A stretch of 52,672 nucleotides of DNA from Zhongshania sp. (GCF_029212375.1 NZ_JARGNU010000022.1:1-52672), one strand, 5' to 3'. Positions 1 through 8,056 are shown, counted from the stretch's first letter. Numbers and translations are program-made. Notes: generated by a model not told the origin, from the letters alone.

Positions 1-65
1 ACGAAATGCGCTCTGGATATGAGCTTGCAATAGATGTGGGTAATTGAATGTCAACTAACCACACC
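1..65. other. Left edge beside IS66 remnant; no gene called
   Basis: These bases lie beyond the tnpC stop codon. On the + strand a short reading frame enters from outside the window and stops at TGA 45-47. It could be the tail of a truncated neighbour, but about 14 codons are too few to identify. I see no recognisable IS66 terminal inverted repeat here. Confidence 0.3.
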
Positions 66-1615
66 CTATACGAGCGACACACTCCAAGGTAGCAGCGCCT
101 GTAATTCTTCATCGCTGGATATGCTCGGCAGCTTTGTAAACACTTCCCGCAGATACGCATACGGCTCAAGGCCATTTGCTTTTGCCGTTTCGATTACGCT
201 GTAGATAGCGGCGCTGGCATGGGCGCCCCTCGGTGTGGCACTAAACAGCCAATTTTTGCGGCCTATAACAAAGGGCCGGATGGCGTTCTCGGCTAAGTTG
301 TTGTCGATGTTTACGTCGCCGTCTTCTGTGTAGGCTACGAGCTTTTCCCAGTTCTTATTGAGATAACCCAGCGCCGTACCGAGCAGGCCTTTGGGCAAGG
401 TGCTGTGTAGCGTTTTGTCCAACCGCTCCCGCAGGGCTTTTAGGATCAGGGCGCTTTTCTCTTGTCGCAGTTGGCGGCGAGCTTCGCTGCTCGCGTCTTT
501 CGCCTGCTTTTCGATGGCATACAGCTTGGCAATATAGTTAATGGCCACATCGGCTTTGCCGATGCGGGTAGTCTTTTTGTCTTTAGATGTCCCCGCCTTT
601 TGCGCATCAATGAATTTACGGCGGGCATGAGCCTTTATGCCCTTTGGGTACAGCAGCCCACATGGCTAATGTCGTCTTGGCGTCCAACGGCATGGTAGCC
701 CGCATAATCATCGGTTTGCAGGTAACCACTAAAGCCCTTGAGTAAGTTCTCCGCCACGCTGCCAGCGCGACTCGGTGCATAGTCATATAACACGATGGGG
801 TGATCGGGGGCGCCACTGCGCCTGACCCACATATACGATTGGCTACTCGCGGGCCTGTCCGGTTCGTTTAATACCTGAAGCGGCGTTTCGTCGCACTGGA
901 TGATTTTTCCTCGGCGGAGCTCGCGATCAAGCTGGGTGATAAGTGGCGCGATTAGTTCGCCACTGCGCATCATCCAATTGGCGAGGGTGTTGCGGGGAAT
1001 GTCTATCTCCATCCGTTTGAAGATGGCTTCTTGACGGTGCAATGGCAGCGCATCTTGGTATTTCGCGGTAGCGATATACGCCAGTAGGCCTGCGCTCGCA
1101 TTGCTTTTTGGAATGGGCTGCGCCGGTAATGCGGCGGTACGTACCGTCGATTCACACGCTTTGCAGGCGTATTTCAGTCGGGCGTGTACTAAGACTTGTA
1201 CGGTTGCGGGAATGATATCCAGCTGCTCGCTGGTGTCTTCGCCAATATGCGTTAGCGCACAACCGCATTCACAGACTTTGTCGGCATCAGCCAGATCATG
1301 TTCGATACGAACGTGCGGCAAGTCAGCGGGTAACGCTTTACGACCACGGGATTTGCGACGCTCGTATTGGATCGTTTCAGTTTCAGCGTCATCCGTGTTT
1401 TCGTTAAGGTCTTCTTCTGGGGCAGGCTCAGCCGCTTCCGCTTCATTAAACAGCTCCGTCTGCCCATCCGACTTCTCACTGCTGGCCGCAAAGCGTTTAT
1501 GCTTTAATAAACGCACTTGTTCTTCGAGTAACGAGATGCGCTTATCCTTCTCCAAAAGCAAAGCTTTGAGGCTGTGGATATCGTCAGAAGAAGGGGTTGA
1601 TGGTCGCGTCGTCAT
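66..1615 (-). pseudogene. tnpC: IS66 transposase TnpC, frameshifted
   Basis: This is the DDE transposase of an IS66 element, split into two reading frames. The N-terminal part (635-1615, 326 codons) has the leucine-zipper-like start with LLEEQVRLLKHKRF, a zinc-finger-like segment (CECGC, then CKAC), and the catalytic aspartates in IIQCDETPLQVL and LQTDDYAGYHAV. The C-terminal part (66 to about 632) resumes with AHARRKF and carries the catalytic glutamate in NNLAENAIRP and the usual GRKNWLFS segment. Between the conserved HVGC (653-664) and AHARRKF (612-632) lie 20 bases where the family normally has a single codon. The extra 17 bases create the frameshift and an early stop. Each half alone lacks part of the DDE triad, so transposase activity is not expected. 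Confidence 0.9.
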
Positions 1616-1639
1616 GACGCGTATTATACCAAAAGATCG

Positions 1640-1876
1640 TTAGCTAACCGAGTCAAAATACAAGGTTTCATGCGGTTTATTGCGCCAAATATCCCAACCA
1701 TCGAGCAAGAAGTTTAAGTCGCGGCCATCGCGTAATTCATAGCCTGATTCGCATTGGCGAGGCCACTTAAAGCGCTGCTTTTCTAGGCGCTTATACCAGA
1801 CCACAAAACCATTTCGCTCCCAATACAGAAGTTTGATTTTATCTCGGCCACGATTACAAAATACAAATAGCACTTC
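1640..1876 (-). pseudogene. tnpB: IS66 Orf2-type protein TnpB, N-terminally truncated
   Basis: About 79 codons match the C-terminal two thirds of IS66 TnpB (Orf2, about 115 residues). The family core is present: FVFCNRGRDKIKLLYW, then YKRLEKQRFKWP, then LNFLLDGWDIW. The N-terminal portion preceding the FVFCNR motif is missing, and capsid-gene sequence replaces it. The stop codon lies 24 bases before the tnpC start, as expected for co-transcribed IS66 genes. An in-frame TTG at 1879 could start translation but has no family support. The role of TnpB in transposition is not well defined, though it is required in some IS66 elements. Confidence 0.8.
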
Positions 1877-2717
1877 CAATGAAAGTGGTGCAACAAGTGA
1901 CGATTCTTATATTGCCGGTCAGGCTGAGCGGCGCGGCTTTGTTAATGAAGCCCAGCGGCCGCTTCGTTTACTGGATGCGTTGCCTTCTCGCCCTACAATA
2001 AGTGATTCAGTTGAGTTTATACAGCTTGGTTCTACCGGAGATGCGTCTGAGCAGGTCAACGAAGGTGATGAGAAAGCTGAAATTGATGTGGATGGCGAAT
2101 TGGCTACCGCCAATATCGTTACTATCGCCGCACACACTACCGCTTCTCGTCAGGTGATTAGTGATCACAGTACTTTGCAGGGTGCGATTGATCGAATTGT
2201 TACTCATAAGTTGCTGTCGCGTCTGGAACATCAGATTATCAATGGTGTCGGTGGACAAGGGAAAATTAACGGTTTACTTGCTCAGGCTGTCGCGTTCATT
2301 CCTACGATAGGTGTGACGCCGGCTGATATTATTGGTGAGTCGTTAACGCGTCAGGCTGACAATGGTTATGTCCCCAATTTAGTATTGATGAACCCGCTTG
2401 ATTGGTTTCGGATCCAGATTACTAAGTCTACTACCGACGAAGAATATATATTCGGCTCACCGACTATGCCGGTCCCTCCTGCTTTATGGAATGCTTCAAT
2501 TATTCGGACGCCTAGCGTTCCTGAGGGGACTGTTCTTACAGTCGATACAATGTTTGCCACTGTTTTGGATCGGGAGGCTCCAAGTGTAATGCTTAGCAAT
2601 AGTCACAAAGACTATTTTACTCGCAATTTATTGGCCATTCTTGGTGAGCTTCGCGCTGGTTTGGAAGTATTGGATGTGTTTGCTGTGTATAAAATTTCCA
2701 TCGAGGCTTCTAGCTAA
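1877..2717 (+). pseudogene. HK97-type phage major capsid protein, C-terminal fragment
   Basis: About 280 codons match the C-terminal part of tailed-phage HK97-fold major capsid proteins. Visible family features are the stretch from RRGFVNEAQRPLRLLDALP onward, the central TASRQVISDH and a VTHKLLSRLEHQIINGVG helix. The motif GKINGLL, the segment VLMNPLDWFRI and the C-terminal EILGEL-like strand AILGELRAGLEVLDVFAVYK follow. The delta and N-terminal domains, which precede this in intact proteins of about 400 residues, are missing. The frame stays open back to 1833, but that part is antisense to tnpB and is not capsid sequence. No portal, protease, connector or tail gene is near, so this is an isolated prophage scrap. 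Its codon use is less GC-rich than the core genes, in keeping with foreign origin. Confidence 0.82.
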
Positions 2718-3070
2718 GGGAAGGCCCTCTCAATCGTTGTGTGATTTTTAATTGGATGATTGCTTAAAGGCTTTCGCCTTTAGTGACCATCCCTCGGACA
2801 AGGCGTGCAGTGCCCGAGTCATAGAAATAACCACGTCAGCTAGGGCGGGTGCATTCCGCGTTGCGGCGAAGCCTTTTTTAAGTCTGAAGGTTTCGATTCT
2901 CACACCCGTGACGTAGCAACTATATGCAGAATAAATGAGCTAGTCTTCTGAAATAGTCGTACCTGAATTTCTCTGGGTTGTGGCGGGTAGGGCTTGCCAT
3001 AAGTGTTGGCAATTGCGATATTAACGACTGGGATTTTTGAATTCCGTAATATTGAAGTGAGGCGGCCGTC
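2718..3070. other. Gene-free stretch rich in inverted repeats; possible structured RNA
   Basis: No convincing gene is seen in these 353 bases. Positions 2766-2914 hold a run of complementary arms. AAAGGC 2766-2771 pairs with GCCTTT 2776-2781. CTCGG 2793-2797 pairs with CCGAG 2814-2818. ACGTCA 2833-2838 pairs with TGACGT 2909-2914, enclosing GGGTG 2847-2851 with CACCC 2903-2907 and CCGC 2856-2859 with GCGG 2863-2866. The nested outer pairings suggest a folded RNA or a DNA recombination site. A degenerate tRNA-like element was considered because of TTTCGATTC near the 3' side, but the arms do not fit tRNA spacing. Chance pairing remains possible for the short arms. Confidence 0.35.
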
Positions 3071-3784
3071 ATGGCTCGATACGATAAATCAAATTACACA
3101 TTTCGTATTAATGGGTGTAGTCCGGAGACTCTGCCAATGGCCCATCTTGCAAGATATTTGGCCGAAATATCGAATGTATTGGAAGGTGTTAATAATGTTC
3201 ATTTTGAGTCAATAACACCTGGTAGCGCTCGGTTAAATTTTAGTGTCGCAGGGGAGTCTAAGTCCGTTGCGAAAACTAGGCTGGCCAGCGTGACCTCAGA
3301 CCCTAAGGGGGCTAAGCGCAATATTGGTCGATTATTGAAGGCTCACGGGTATTCTTCCGCCAAGTTGTATCATGGCAAGATGCCCATGTGGACGATAGCT
3401 GGCAAGGTGGCTGATAAGGGGCAAATCGTGTCAATGAAGAATGAGGCTCTTCAGGGGCTACTATTTGATCTTGGCGGCAAGCAAGATACCGTTAGAGCAT
3501 TCCTTCAGGCGTCTGATGGGAAAGAATATCGGTGTAAGGTTGATCGTGAGATTGCTGAGGAAATGAAGTCTCATCTTTGGCACCAAATTCAAGTAATAGG
3601 TGACGCTGAGTGGCTCAAGGAGCCGGTAAAGAATGAATGGGTGCTTTCGAGCTTTGTGATTAGCGAGTTCAAACCGCTAAAAAGGGCCTCAATTCGCGAA
3701 ACATTCCAAGCTCTTTCTAGTCTTCCTTCGGGATGGGGTGATGTGGCAGATCCGCACGCAGACTTGCTGGATACTCGACCCTAA
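3071..3784 (+). CDS. Protein of unknown function, first gene of PIN/phosphoribosyltransferase cassette
   Basis: I do not recognise this 237-residue protein. It is soluble, with no signal peptide or membrane segment. It has an N-terminal part with predicted helix around LARYLAEISNVLEG, a basic central stretch (TSDPKGAKRNIGRLLKAHGY), and a C-terminal half that looks beta-rich (WTIAGKV, YRCKVDREIA, HLWHQIQVIGDAEW, WVLSSFVISEFKPL). It ends in a proline- and aspartate-rich tail. The start ATG follows GAGG at a workable distance. Its TAA stop overlaps the ATG of the PIN gene (TAATG), so the two are translationally coupled. That coupling makes it a candidate antitoxin or regulatory partner of the nuclease, but this is inference from position only. 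Its size is large for a type II antitoxin. Confidence 0.8.
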   Translation: MARYDKSNYTFRINGCSPETLPMAHLARYLAEISNVLEGVNNVHFESITPGSARLNFSVAGESKSVAKTRLASVTSDPKGAKRNIGRLLKAHGYSSAKLYHGKMPMWTIAGKVADKGQIVSMKNEALQGLLFDLGGKQDTVRAFLQASDGKEYRCKVDREIAEEMKSHLWHQIQVIGDAEWLKEPVKNEWVLSSFVISEFKPLKRASIRETFQALSSLPSGWGDVADPHADLLDTRP

Positions 3785-4329
3785 TGAGGGTCGCGCTAGA
3801 TACTAATGTTTTAATCGTATTGTTGAATCGAGGCCATAACTCTCTTCGCAATCCTGCGGATAATTCAATAGTTGACCGAGTTTATGATCGCGCGCAGCGG
3901 TTAATAGATGATATTGATAGGCAAAAAGGAGTAATTTTAATTCCTAGCCCTGTTCTAGCTGAGCTGTTTGTTAAATATAGCAAGCCGGAGCGGGAGGTGA
4001 TCGAGCGAGTGCTTGCTGAGGCTGATATCTTCGAAATAGTTAATTTTGATACGTTGGCTGCTATGGAGTGCGCAAACCTAGTCAATGATAAAGAATTGAG
4101 GGAGCTAGAGAAGTTGGAGCGAATTAATCCTCATGCGATCAAAACCAAAATACAAGTAGACCGGCAAATTTTGGCAATCTGCCAAGCGAGAAATTGCAAT
4201 CACATTATAAGCCATGACAAGGGCTTGTTGAGTAAGGCAAGAGAAATAGGGATGTCAGCTAAAAGTTTGGCTGATTTTGACCCAGTTCCTGAGCAAGTCA
4301 AAATGGAGCTCCTCGTAAAGGATGTTTAG
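3784..4329 (+). CDS. PIN-domain ribonuclease
   Basis: This 181-residue protein is a PIN-domain nuclease, a family of metal-dependent RNases that includes VapC toxins. The four acidic active-site positions are visible: D6 in ALDTNVL, E60 in PVLAEL, D126 in VDRQILAI and D145 in ISHDKGLL. The length exceeds a typical VapC (about 130-140); an insertion of roughly 40 residues around NDKELRELEKLERINPHA precedes the third acidic residue. The start overlaps the stop of the upstream gene, and the phosphoribosyltransferase gene follows 15 bases downstream. This tight order suggests one transcript. A toxin or phage-defence role is plausible for a PIN nuclease in a mobile region, but the target RNA cannot be read from sequence. 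Confidence 0.85.
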   Translation: MRVALDTNVLIVLLNRGHNSLRNPADNSIVDRVYDRAQRLIDDIDRQKGVILIPSPVLAELFVKYSKPEREVIERVLAEADIFEIVNFDTLAAMECANLVNDKELRELEKLERINPHAIKTKIQVDRQILAICQARNCNHIISHDKGLLSKAREIGMSAKSLADFDPVPEQVKMELLVKDV

Positions 4330-4344
4330 GGGCGGGTTTAAAAA

Positions 4345-5079
4345 ATGGCTGCGATTATAAGAAGTTCGTGGGCGGAAGATTTCCCTGATGTTGTGGTGGA
4401 CTGTGATCTTGCTGCGGCAACAGGTCATTCGCAGTATGTAGCTGCAAAAGGTGGTTCAATGCAAGCCGCCTTGGAAATCGCTGACGCGATTATTTCTGAT
4501 GAAGCGGTGGGAGCACTCAAAGGCTTATTAAATGGCCGTCCTGCAGTTTTGGTTCCTGTATACGGAATCGAAGCATCGGGAGCGAATAAGTTGCCTTTGG
4601 CAGCTGCTGTTGTGCTGGCTGCGAGGCTGGGCATTCAGTGGGAAGAAACGATTATTCAGGTTACCAAGGTTGGGCGCACTGGGCAGGATGGTTGGTATAG
4701 ACTAGCGAATGCGCCCGCTTTTGAGGGCTCTCTTCCTGACGGAACCCTTACGGTTCTGGTGGATGATACGCTTACCCAAGGTGGAACATTTGCTAGTCTA
4801 AAGGGGCATGTTGAAGAGTTTGGGCGCGTTATCGGTATTTACGCCTTGACAGGAAAGCAATATTCGCGACAATTGAGGTTGTCTGAAGAAACTTTGATTA
4901 AATTGCGTGATAAATATGGCGAAATTGAAGAGTGGTGGGAAAGTCAGTTCGAGTACGATTTTGCGAAGCTCACCGAGTGGGAGGCTCGTTATATTCTCCA
5001 CTCCAAGCGGACTGCTGACGAAGTCAGAGATCGAGTCATTAAGGCGAGACAAAAAAGAGTCGATGCAATGGGCGGCTAA
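4345..5079 (+). CDS. Phosphoribosyltransferase-family protein
   Basis: This 244-residue protein carries a type I phosphoribosyltransferase PRPP-binding signature at residues 138-148: a hydrophobic strand, two aspartates (D140, D141) and TLTQGGT, close to the consensus VVDDVxTTGxT. An earlier Rossmann-like strand PAVLVPVYGIEASGANKLPLAAA resembles the PPi-loop region. The C-terminal 80 residues, rich in charged helix (LIKLRDKYGEIEEWWESQ, then RYILHSKRTADEVRDRV), form an extension not typical of purine or pyrimidine salvage enzymes. The substrate base is not identifiable. It is the last gene of the cassette and is followed 39 bases later by a strong terminator. Pairing with a PIN nuclease suggests nucleotide-based signalling or a modifying role rather than housekeeping salvage; this is inference. 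Confidence 0.8.
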   Translation: MAAIIRSSWAEDFPDVVVDCDLAAATGHSQYVAAKGGSMQAALEIADAIISDEAVGALKGLLNGRPAVLVPVYGIEASGANKLPLAAAVVLAARLGIQWEETIIQVTKVGRTGQDGWYRLANAPAFEGSLPDGTLTVLVDDTLTQGGTFASLKGHVEEFGRVIGIYALTGKQYSRQLRLSEETLIKLRDKYGEIEEWWESQFEYDFAKLTEWEARYILHSKRTADEVRDRVIKARQKRVDAMGG

Positions 5080-5118
5080 CAAGTTAAAAATGGCCTGAGT
5101 ATTCGGCGCGAAATTACT

Positions 5119-5152
5119 AAAAAGCCCCTTTTACTGAGGGGCTTTTTTTTGC
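5119..5152 (+). terminator. Rho-independent terminator after PIN/PRTase cassette
   Basis: AAAAGCCCC and GGGGCTTTT arms surround a short TTTTACTGA loop and are followed by a run of eight T residues. It ends transcription from the three-gene cassette. Confidence 0.88.
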
Positions 5153-5236
5153 CTTAAGGTCAGGTTTTCTTGGTATTTATTTTTTAAAAGGTAGTGCGTG
5201 CGCGGAAAGTTACACACAGGGTTACACGTGAGGAAT

Positions 5237-5268
5237 AAAAAAAGGGCCTACCTTTCGGTAAGCCCTTC
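5237..5268 (-). terminator. Rho-independent terminator of tRNA-Asn
   Basis: Read on the minus strand, GGGCTTACC pairs with GGTAGGCCC across a GAAA loop with one bulge, then runs into seven T residues. It lies just 3' of the tRNA-Asn gene. Confidence 0.85.
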
Positions 5269-5275
5269 ATTTGTT

Positions 5276-5351
5276 TGGCTCCGCCTGCTGGGCTCGAACC
5301 AGCGACCCAATGATTAACAGTCATTTGCTCTACCAACTGAGCTAAGGCGGA
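5276..5351 (-). tRNA. tRNA-Asn(GTT)
   Basis: The cloverleaf is complete: acceptor TCCGCCT/AGGCGGA, discriminator G, encoded CCA, D arm GCTCAGTTGGTAGAGC, T arm with GGTTCGAGCC. The anticodon GTT is read from AAC at 5316-5318. The 3' end faces the accessory region to the left, the orientation expected if the mobile DNA integrated at this tRNA. Confidence 0.97.
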
Positions 5352-5376
5352 TCAGCTTCAACAGCTGAGGACGCGC

Positions 5377-5405
5377 ATATTAAGGAGGTTTCCTAAGTGC
5401 GTCAA
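5377..5405 (-). promoter_or_regulatory. Sigma70 promoter of tRNA-Asn
   Basis: On the minus strand, -35 TTGACG (5400-5405) and -10 TAATAT (5377-5382) are separated by 17 bases. The -10 is followed by a GC-rich discriminator GCGCGTCC, the hallmark of stringently controlled stable-RNA promoters. Confidence 0.85.
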
Positions 5406-5550
5406 CCCTTTGTGGAAGAAAATATTGTATTGGTGGTTTTATGAACAATTTCGGGTGCTTAGCGCGATGTGGCAACCAGCTTCTAGCACCTTTGCGGGCG
5501 GGGAGGTAGAGGGGTACTATGGGTGGTTTTCTGCAGCGAGTGCATGGTGG

Positions 5551-7584
5551 ATGTCTAAACCTTTTCAAGTAGTGTCTAAATTCGCCCCTGCGGGTGATCA
5601 GCCTGCGGCGATTGCCGGCTTGATAGAGGGGGTGAATGCGGGGCTCCACGCTCAGACCTTGTTAGGGGTAACTGGCTCGGGCAAGACCTTCACCATTGCC
5701 AATGTGATTGAGTCTCTGCAGCGGCCGACTATCGTTATGGCGCCGAATAAAACGCTAGCGGCGCAGCTCTACGGTGAGTTTAAAGAATTCTTCCCGAATA
5801 ATGCGGTCGAGTATTTCGTCTCTTATTACGATTACTACCAGCCAGAGGCTTATGTAGCTGCTTCTGACACCTTTATTGAGAAAGACGCCTCAATCAATGA
5901 TCACATTGAGCAAATGCGCTTGTCGGCGACTAAGGCGCTAATGGAGCGCTCTGATGCGATCATTGTTGCCTCGGTGTCGGCGATATACGGTTTGGGTGAC
6001 CCCGAGCTGTATTTTAAAATGATTTTGCATTTGGTGCGGGGTGAGCGTATCGATCAACGGCAGTTGCTGCGCCGTTTAGCGGAGCTGCAATACACGCGCA
6101 ATGATATTGCCTTTCAGCGCGGCACGTATCGGGTGCGTGGTGATGTTATCGATATTTTTCCTGCCGACAGCGAGAAAGACGCGGTAAGGGTGGAGTTGTT
6201 CGATGACGAAATCGACTCGATTACCGGTTTCGATCCCTTAACGGGTGAGTCTTTCGGTAAATTTCCGCGTATTACGATTTACCCCAAAAGTCATTACGTC
6301 ACGCCTCGCGATACTCTTCTCAAGGCGGTGGATTTCATTGAAGAAGAAATGCTTGAGCGCTTGCAGCATCTTCGCGAGAACGATTTGTTGGTGGAAGCGC
6401 AGCGTCTTGAACAGCGCACCCGCTACGATATTGAGATGATTCGCGAGCTGGGTTACTGCAATGGCATAGAAAACTACTCGCGTTATCTCTCTGGACGCGA
6501 GCCGGGTGCCGCGCCGCCGACCTTGTTTGATTACCTTCCGAAAGATGCTCTGGTTGTGGTGGATGAGTCTCACGTTACCATTCCCCAGATTGGCGCTATG
6601 TACAAAGGTGACCGCTCGCGCAAGGAGACCTTGGTGCAATATGGCTTCCGCTTGCCGTCGGCGCTGGATAATCGGCCTATGCGCTTTGAAGAGTGGGAGC
6701 GGCTAGTGCCGCAAATGATTATGGTGTCGGCCACGCCAGGTAATTATGAAAGCGAACACTCAGCGCGTACCGTTGAGCAGGTGGTGCGGCCAACGGGTTT
6801 GATCGACCCGCAAATTGAAGTGCGGCCTGCAACTACGCAGGTCGATGACTTACTCTCCGAAATTACTAAGCGTACCGATGTGGGTGAGCGGGTGCTGGTC
6901 ACCACTCTGACCAAGCGCATGGCCGAGGATTTGGCTGAGTATTTAGACGAACACGGTATTCGCGTTCGCTACTTACATTCTGATATTGATACCGTCGAGC
7001 GGGTAGAGATTATCCGTGATTTACGCTTGGGGAAATTCGATGTGCTGGTGGGGATTAACCTGTTGCGAGAAGGTTTGGATATGCCAGAGGTTTCTTTGGT
7101 GGCGATTTTGGATGCCGACAAAGAAGGCTTTCTGCGCTCCGAGCGTTCATTAATCCAAACTATTGGTCGCGCTGCACGTAACCTTAATGGCAAGGCGATT
7201 CTCTACGGCGACCGCATTACTGGCTCAATGGAGCGCGCCATTGGCGAAACTGAGCGTCGCCGCGAGAAGCAAATCGCTCACAACTTAAAACACAATATCA
7301 CGCCGGTTGGTGTTAAAAAGTCAGTGGAAGATATTCTCGACGCTGGCGCGATCCCTGGCTCAAAAGGCAAAAAGCACAACCGGCATGACAACCGTAAAGT
7401 TGCCGAGCCGTCGGGCGATTACTTGCAGGATGCGGCGGTGATGTCGACAACGGAACTGGCTAAGCTCCTTAAAAAGCTCGAACAAGAAATGCAGCAGCAT
7501 GCCAAAAACCTTGAATTTGAAGCTGCCGCCAATGTTCGCGATAAGTTATCGGAACTTAAGCAGCGGTTTTTTACCGCCCATTAA
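5551..7584 (+). CDS. uvrB: Excinuclease ABC subunit B
   Basis: UvrB (677 residues, normal length about 670) is the DNA-damage-verifying helicase-like subunit of UvrABC nucleotide excision repair. The Walker A motif GVTGSGKT lies at about residues 39-46. The beta-hairpin region [11 protein letters not shown] follows near residue 95, and the DEAD-like box [12 protein letters not shown] near 337. Helicase motifs [15 protein letters not shown] and QTIGRAARN come next, and a C-terminal UVR motif ([13 protein letters not shown]) contacts UvrC. The frame is open 47 codons further upstream to 5410, but family homology begins at the ATG 5551 ([11 protein letters not shown]); the Shine-Dalgarno is weak. 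I found no LexA-type CTGT-N8-ACAG box just upstream, so SOS control is not evident here. Confidence 0.97.
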   Translation: MSKPFQVVSKFAPAGDQPAAIAGLIEGVNAGLHAQTLLGVTGSGKTFTIANVIESLQRPTIVMAPNKTLAAQLYGEFKEFFPNNAVEYFVSYYDYYQPEAYVAASDTFIEKDASINDHIEQMRLSATKALMERSDAIIVASVSAIYGLGDPELYFKMILHLVRGERIDQRQLLRRLAELQYTRNDIAFQRGTYRVRGDVIDIFPADSEKDAVRVELFDDEIDSITGFDPLTGESFGKFPRITIYPKSHYVTPRDTLLKAVDFIEEEMLERLQHLRENDLLVEAQRLEQRTRYDIEMIRELGYCNGIENYSRYLSGREPGAAPPTLFDYLPKDALVVVDESHVTIPQIGAMYKGDRSRKETLVQYGFRLPSALDNRPMRFEEWERLVPQMIMVSATPGNYESEHSARTVEQVVRPTGLIDPQIEVRPATTQVDDLLSEITKRTDVGERVLVTTLTKRMAEDLAEYLDEHGIRVRYLHSDIDTVERVEIIRDLRLGKFDVLVGINLLREGLDMPEVSLVAILDADKEGFLRSERSLIQTIGRAARNLNGKAILYGDRITGSMERAIGETERRREKQIAHNLKHNITPVGVKKSVEDILDAGAIPGSKGKKHNRHDNRKVAEPSGDYLQDAAVMSTTELAKLLKKLEQEMQQHAKNLEFEAAANVRDKLSELKQRFFTAH

Positions 7585-7598
7585 TACGTCATTGACTA

Positions 7599-7627
7599 TT
7601 GTGCTCGGGAAAACCCCTGATTATAAT
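7599..7627 (+). promoter_or_regulatory. Sigma70 promoter of tRNA-Val(GAC)
   Basis: -35 TTGTGC (7599-7604), a 17-base spacer and a perfect -10 TATAAT (7622-7627), then a GCGCGTCC discriminator like that of the tRNA-Asn promoter. A better -35 match TTGACT at 7592 has a spacing that is too long. Confidence 0.8.
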
Positions 7628-7640
7628 GCGCGTCCTTTAT

Positions 7641-7717
<77 letters not shown>

Positions 7718-7720
7718 AAC

Positions 7721-7757
7721 ACAAAAAAGGCCCGCTAAATAGTGGGCCTTTTTTGTG
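7721..7757 (+). terminator. Rho-independent terminator of tRNA-Val
   Basis: AAAAAAGGCCC pairs with GGGCCTTTTTT around a GCTAAATAGT loop region. The symmetric A and T runs make it potentially bidirectional. Confidence 0.9.
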
Positions 7758-7794
7758 TTTGGTAGGTTATGTGCGGAAGGAACCCCTTCGACAA

Positions 7795-7991
7795 ATTGCG
7801 CCAGCAATTTGGACGACCTTTAGGTCGCCCGTAGGGTCAAAAGTGGCCTTAGCCAGTTTTGATCACTCATTGCGCCAGCAATTTGGACGACCTTTAGGTC
7901 GCCCGTAGGGTCAAAAGTGGCCTTAGCCAGTTTTGATCACTCATTGCGCCAGCAATTTGGACGACCTTTAGGTCGCCCGTAGGGTCAAAAG
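7795..7991. repeat. 74-base tandem repeat array, each unit three hairpins
   Basis: Two full copies (7795-7868, 7869-7942) and a partial third (7943-7991) are identical where they overlap. Each unit is made of three consecutive hairpins. ATTGC pairs with GCAAT (7795-7799, 7804-7808, loop GCCA). GACGACC pairs with GGTCGCC (7812-7818, 7823-7829, loop TTTA). A longer imperfect hairpin spans 7835-7864 (GGTCAAAA and TGGC arms, loop CTTA). The third copy ends inside the last hairpin. There is no spacer variation, so it is not a CRISPR. It lies between the tRNA-Val terminator and the DUF2780 gene, in 432 bases otherwise free of genes. It may be a REP-like family or a transcription or supercoiling site. 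Confidence 0.92.
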
Positions 7992-8056
7992 TAATCCAGC
8001 CTTCAGGCGCACTCAATGCTGTATAGCCTCGGCCAAACGGAGAAAGCAAAGCGCTA

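Larger units (their letters stand above)
66..1876 (-). mobile_element. IS66-family insertion sequence remnant
   Basis: Two IS66 genes lie in the usual tnpB then tnpC order on the minus strand. The accessory gene tnpA, which normally precedes tnpB, is absent. tnpB loses its N-terminus at about 1875, exactly where phage capsid coding sequence begins on the other strand. tnpC is frameshifted. No terminal inverted repeats or target duplication can be seen, so the right limit is set by where homology stops. The element looks dead: two disrupted genes and at least one missing. It marks this end of the window as a region of past insertion and deletion. Confidence 0.8.

Noticed and set aside
2833-2914. 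Degenerate tRNA or tmRNA-like gene
   Set aside because: TTTCGATTC resembles a T loop, but the closing stems and spacing do not fit; no anticodon arm is seen. Kept only as a structured region.
2718-3070. Integron attC site
   Set aside because: No core-site GTTRRRY pairs in the required arrangement and no integrase gene in the window.
5410-5550. Upstream extension of UvrB by 47 codons
   Set aside because: UvrB homology begins at MSKPFQ (5551); the extension is tryptophan-rich and overlaps the tRNA-Asn promoter area.
5400-5550. LexA box for uvrB
   Set aside because: No CTGT-N8-ACAG-like sequence was found in this interval.
7795-7991. Possible CRISPR array
   Set aside because: The repeat period is 74 bases with no variable spacers; copies are contiguous and identical, and no cas genes are present.
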